Of a stretch of 64,000 nt of DNA, positions 61,521 to 64,000 are shown in pieces. The DNA comes from Desulfosediminicola flagellatus (lineage in GTDB: Bacteria > Desulfobacterota > Desulfobulbia > Desulfobulbales > Desulfocapsaceae): positions 6,466,501-6,530,500 of the forward strand of contig NZ_CP050698.1 in assembly GCF_005116655.2 (NCBI RefSeq). The letters are read 5' to 3'. The translations under genes and the position numbers were made by a program. How positions within the stretch are numbered: position 1 is the stretch's first letter; each line of letters starts with the position of its first letter. Below the pieces are notes generated by a model. It did no database searches. It was not told where the DNA came from and saw only the letters and a program-made list of their open reading frames with translations.

Positions 61521-61750
61521 GTTGTGGATGTGGAGCAAATACAGTTAGCGATGAGCAGAAGAAGATTCTTGAAGCATTAGTGAAAATTGACGGGCCGTGT
61601 GGAACCAAAGATGTCGTTGAAGAGACAGGTCTTGATAAAAAACTTGTCAGTGCGGCTATTACCAAAATGAAAAAGCAGGGTTTATGTGACAGTCCGGCTC
61701 GATGCAAACATGGTATCACTGATGATGGTCGTTCTGCTTTGAAGGCATAA
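61517..61750 (+). CDS. small Cys-rich winged-helix protein
   Basis: This 77-residue protein is translated from an ATG that overlaps the fur-like stop, with AAAGGAG upstream. It begins MSCGCGANTVSDEQKKILEA, then a predicted winged helix (GTKDVVEETGLDKKLVSAAI), and ends with CDSPARCKHGITDDGR. Five or so Cys, including CGCG at the N terminus and CX5C near the wing, suggest metal or Fe-S binding, loosely like FeoC-type regulators. Its translational coupling to a Fur-family gene implies a joint role in metal or redox response. The function is not established. Confidence 0.75.
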   Translation: MSCGCGANTVSDEQKKILEALVKIDGPCGTKDVVEETGLDKKLVSAAITKMKKQGLCDSPARCKHGITDDGRSALKA

Positions 61751-61777
61751 GTATTGTAACTGGCAGTATGAATTACA

Positions 61778-61811
61778 AAAAGCCCCGGGAGTTTCTCCCG
61801 GGGCTTTTTGT
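61778..61811 (+). terminator. intrinsic terminator of the fur-like operon
   Basis: 14-bp perfect arms AAAAGCCCCGGGAG (61778-61791) and CTCCCGGGGCTTTT (61795-61808) with a 3-nt loop and further T. Confidence 0.95.
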
Positions 61812-61967
61812 CTTTACAGAGTGGTATAGATGATGCCGATACGGAGCTGATTATCCATCGGATTAAACAATTTGATCTATATGTCTGGTGCTCTATATTT
61901 GATACTTACTTCTTGTGAGCATTGTAAATGCGAACTTCATTCAAAGTAGACATGGTAAACTGCCGAT

Positions 61968-62825
61968 ATGCACGAATTGTCTTTACATGAAATCTCCCCC
62001 AAACTTGATGCACTGCCTACTTCGGGTATTGATACACTTTTCGAAAAAGGTACAGGTTTGCTTAACGAAGACGGTCAACTGGTAGGTGAACAGATTTATG
62101 GCGTTTTTGATGGTGCCACAAGTCTGAGTGGATCTATCTATGACGGACTTACTGGTGGGTATCTGGCATCACAGGCAGGGGTTGAAGTTTTTTCAGAAGA
62201 CGACAGGTCGCTTACTGAGCTTGCTGCCTTAGCCAATACTACTATCTTTCATAAAATGGAGGGATATGGTGTTGATCTTGATCGAAAGGAAGAGCTATGG
62301 TCAACAAGTGCTGCTGTAGTTCGAACACAAGGTAACGAATTGGAGTGGTGTCAGGCGGGTGATTGCCGTATCCAGCTTATCTATACTGATGGATCAAGCC
62401 GCCAGCTTGTAGAACCACCCGATCATGATGCAGAGACTCTTGCGCTCTGGCAGAAAATAGCACCTGTCAGTCACCAGCCGATTCATGTTGCCCTCGCTGA
62501 CAAAATTCTCGAAGTTCGCCGCAGGATGAATATCGACTATGGAGTGCTCAATGGAGAGCCTGATGCGCTTAAATTTGTACGTAGCGGCGTTGAGTCGCTA
62601 GATGATGTTTTCGCAGTTCTGCTTTACACTGACGGTTTGTATGTCCCTGATCTTTCATCCGGCAGATCCCACGCACAGGAAATCCTTTCACGCCTATTTA
62701 TCATGGGTGGGCTTGAGGCTGTTCATCATCATATTAGATTACTGCAGGAAAGTGATCCTGATTGTCTTCTATATCCCCGCTTTAAAACCAGTGATGATAT
62801 CAGTGCGATAGCACTATATCAATAA
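61968..62825 (+). CDS. PP2C-like protein phosphatase domain protein
   Basis: This 285-residue soluble protein is a divergent PP2C/SpoIIE-type phosphatase. EQIYGVFDGATSL (about residues 41-53) has the metal-binding Asp of motif DG. LEWCQAGDCRIQLIY (about 125-139) is the GDxR-like strand, FAVLLYTDGLYVPD the third motif, and KTSDDISAIALYQ at the C terminus supplies the last Asp pair. The core is complete, so activity on Ser/Thr-phosphorylated proteins is plausible. No kinase gene is nearby. It is followed 217 bp later by a repeat protein on the same strand. Confidence 0.8.
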   Translation: MHELSLHEISPKLDALPTSGIDTLFEKGTGLLNEDGQLVGEQIYGVFDGATSLSGSIYDGLTGGYLASQAGVEVFSEDDRSLTELAALANTTIFHKMEGYGVDLDRKEELWSTSAAVVRTQGNELEWCQAGDCRIQLIYTDGSSRQLVEPPDHDAETLALWQKIAPVSHQPIHVALADKILEVRRRMNIDYGVLNGEPDALKFVRSGVESLDDVFAVLLYTDGLYVPDLSSGRSHAQEILSRLFIMGGLEAVHHHIRLLQESDPDCLLYPRFKTSDDISAIALYQ

Positions 62826-63042
62826 TATTGAACACTATTTATAGTTAATTGCTGCTAATCCACCGATTTCGGTTGCGATTGGAGTGGTGTGCGCATTATA
62901 GTTTCAGGTTAAGAGCATTTGCCAGATGGTCGAAGTTGAACCCACTATTGAACGGCCATAAGCAGATAGGGAGTTTCCAGACAGCTTCTCGTGTCAGGAG
63001 CAAGTTGATAATCCGCAAATTCAATAACGATTCCGAGTGACC

Positions 63043-63930
63043 ATGAAAAAGAAAGATGAAACGAAAGGTGGTGGACTGTTCAGAAAGATCAAAGCACGAC
63101 TTTCCAATAGCGAGAAAGAAAAAATGAAGACCGTGCCTTTGGAGGAAGATTCTTCTGTTTCAGAAAACCTGCGAATGATGGAGGAATATTCATCTATCAA
63201 GCAAAACCCTGATCATATTACCGGATGGGATTTTGACCGGGCATTCGATTTTCTCGAGAACTATCCTGACTCTAGCTACGTTGCTAAGATAAAAGAAGAT
63301 ATGTATTCCACCAATAGCGAAACCTTGAAAGGATTGAGCTATCCGAGTGCCGTAAAAATACTCCAGCAAATGCCTGACCATCCTGGTGCTGCGTCTATTT
63401 TAAACGGTATGAGAAAGGTGGAGAAAGACTATATCCGCGAGTTGAAATCTGATACTATCGCCTTTATGCTCGAGGCTATTCCCGATCACCCGCTAAAGGT
63501 TGAACTGGCCACTGCACTTGCCACAAAGAACCTGACCAACGCTTACGACTTCATACAGAGCAATATCGATCACCCATGTACCAGAATCGTTATCCAGGCA
63601 ATGTTTGAGCGCGATGCAAATATCGCGACACTGCTGTTGCATGAGAGTATGGATCACCCGCAGGTGGATGCAATATTCGAGGGTATGTATTCAATCAGCG
63701 AAGCAGCTGTTGCCAGGCTGATGCCTGACGCTATCATCTTCATTCTTGAGGTGGCATCTGATCATCCGTATGCCGATCAGCTTCTTGAAGCGCTTGTTGA
63801 AAAGAATTACATCAAGGCTTTCGACTTTGTTATCAGCAACCCGGATCACCAGCTTGCGGGTCAGCTCGCTGAGTTGATTGGTAAGAGAAAACCTGAACTC
63901 ACAGCACTTCTGGAGAAAAACGCTAGCTAG
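63043..63930 (+). CDS. alpha-helical repeat protein with recurring DHP motifs, unknown family
   Basis: This 295-residue product (from ATG 63043; GTG 63037 also possible) is highly charged at the N terminus (KKKDETKGGGLFRKIKARLS) with no signal peptide. From residue ~55 on, a motif of the type PDHP recurs (residue numbers from GTG 63037): QNPDHI, NYPDSS, QMPDHPG, AIPDHPL, SNIDHPC, ESMDHPQ, VASDHPY and SNPDHQL. Spacing is about 19-37 residues, and the stretches between them are helical, for example VELATALATKNLTNAYDFIQ. This looks like a helical solenoid, probably a protein-binding scaffold. I do not recognise a named family. Confidence 0.75.
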   Translation: MKKKDETKGGGLFRKIKARLSNSEKEKMKTVPLEEDSSVSENLRMMEEYSSIKQNPDHITGWDFDRAFDFLENYPDSSYVAKIKEDMYSTNSETLKGLSYPSAVKILQQMPDHPGAASILNGMRKVEKDYIRELKSDTIAFMLEAIPDHPLKVELATALATKNLTNAYDFIQSNIDHPCTRIVIQAMFERDANIATLLLHESMDHPQVDAIFEGMYSISEAAVARLMPDAIIFILEVASDHPYADQLLEALVEKNYIKAFDFVISNPDHQLAGQLAELIGKRKPELTALLEKNAS

Positions 63931-64000
63931 TTTTTAACGCGCTAAACTAAAGCGCTTTAGAGCATGGGTTGAAAATAAAAATCCCCGACCATGAAATTCT
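63931..64000. other. window end
   Basis: After the repeat protein, AAAGCGCTTTAG near 63951 (a short palindrome, core AAAGCGCTTT) and an A-rich stretch are seen. The sequence then ends, perhaps inside a terminator or the next gene's leader. Confidence 0.35.

Overview
The window looks like a chromosomal segment of a Gram-negative, anaerobic sulfate-reducing deltaproteobacterium (Desulfobacterota). The Desulfobulbales are my guess and are not proven here. The evidence is a complete Rnf ion-pumping complex, a DsrC/TusE-family protein, lipoproteins with lipoboxes, and a TunR-type regulator divergent from a TSUP transporter. That last pairing was described in sulfate-reducing deltaproteobacteria. 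No tRNA, rRNA or CRISPR array was recognised.

Layout. 1-2.1 kb: start of hrpB, a cupin and an EamA exporter, all on the minus strand. 2.8-11.5 kb: a dihydroorotate dehydrogenase-like gene, rnfCDGEAB, and a trailing NusG-II / Gx-transporter / membrane-protein trio. RnfA is unusual in carrying a signal peptide and a periplasmic Ig-like domain. 13.4-21.7 kb: an AT-rich surface-polymer island with an exo/endonuclease/phosphatase-fold lipoprotein, two glycosyltransferases, a LicD-like phosphotransferase, a TagD-like cytidylyltransferase, an LtaS/OpgB-like phosphoglycerol transferase and a diacylglycerol kinase. Together these suggest phosphoglycerol decoration of a glycan. 22.1-23.0 kb: a dead IS1595-family element. 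23.4-24.5 kb: apbE, the flavin transferase that RnfG and RnfD need, beside a decayed copy of the 3' end of the last gene of the Rnf-linked trio.

25-40 kb: housekeeping and accessory genes (aldo/keto reductase, Asp/Glu racemase, EamA transporters, a ModF-like tandem ABC ATPase, thioesterase, universal stress protein, a SPASM radical SAM enzyme, asd, M20 peptidase, PilZ protein, ferric-reductase-like flavocytochrome, YceI). 41-44 kb: a molybdate/tungstate locus with a decayed molybdenum-storage-like gene, a TSUP transporter and tunR. A 26-bp inverted repeat directly follows the TSUP -10 box, as expected for repression. 44.7-52.7 kb: a FadR-type regulator with two palindromic operators, azlCD, cupin, dodecin, a DsrC-like protein, HxlR with a divergent flavodoxin-fold protein, and folA. 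53-64 kb: a zinc-ribbon membrane protein, an NfeD/SPFH pair, thpR-tcdA, an ABC-2 exporter, a Fur-family regulator coupled to a small Cys-rich winged-helix protein, a PP2C-like phosphatase, and a protein built of repeated DHP motifs.

The region has been shaped by short non-autonomous repeats. At least four MITE-like families (called A-D here) have terminal inverted repeats and CTAG-like borders. A and B share a core, and C and D share a 23-bp unit that is tandemly triplicated in D. Two of them split a small lipoprotein gene, and one supplies the stop codon of thpR. Five EamA-family transporters lie within 64 kb.
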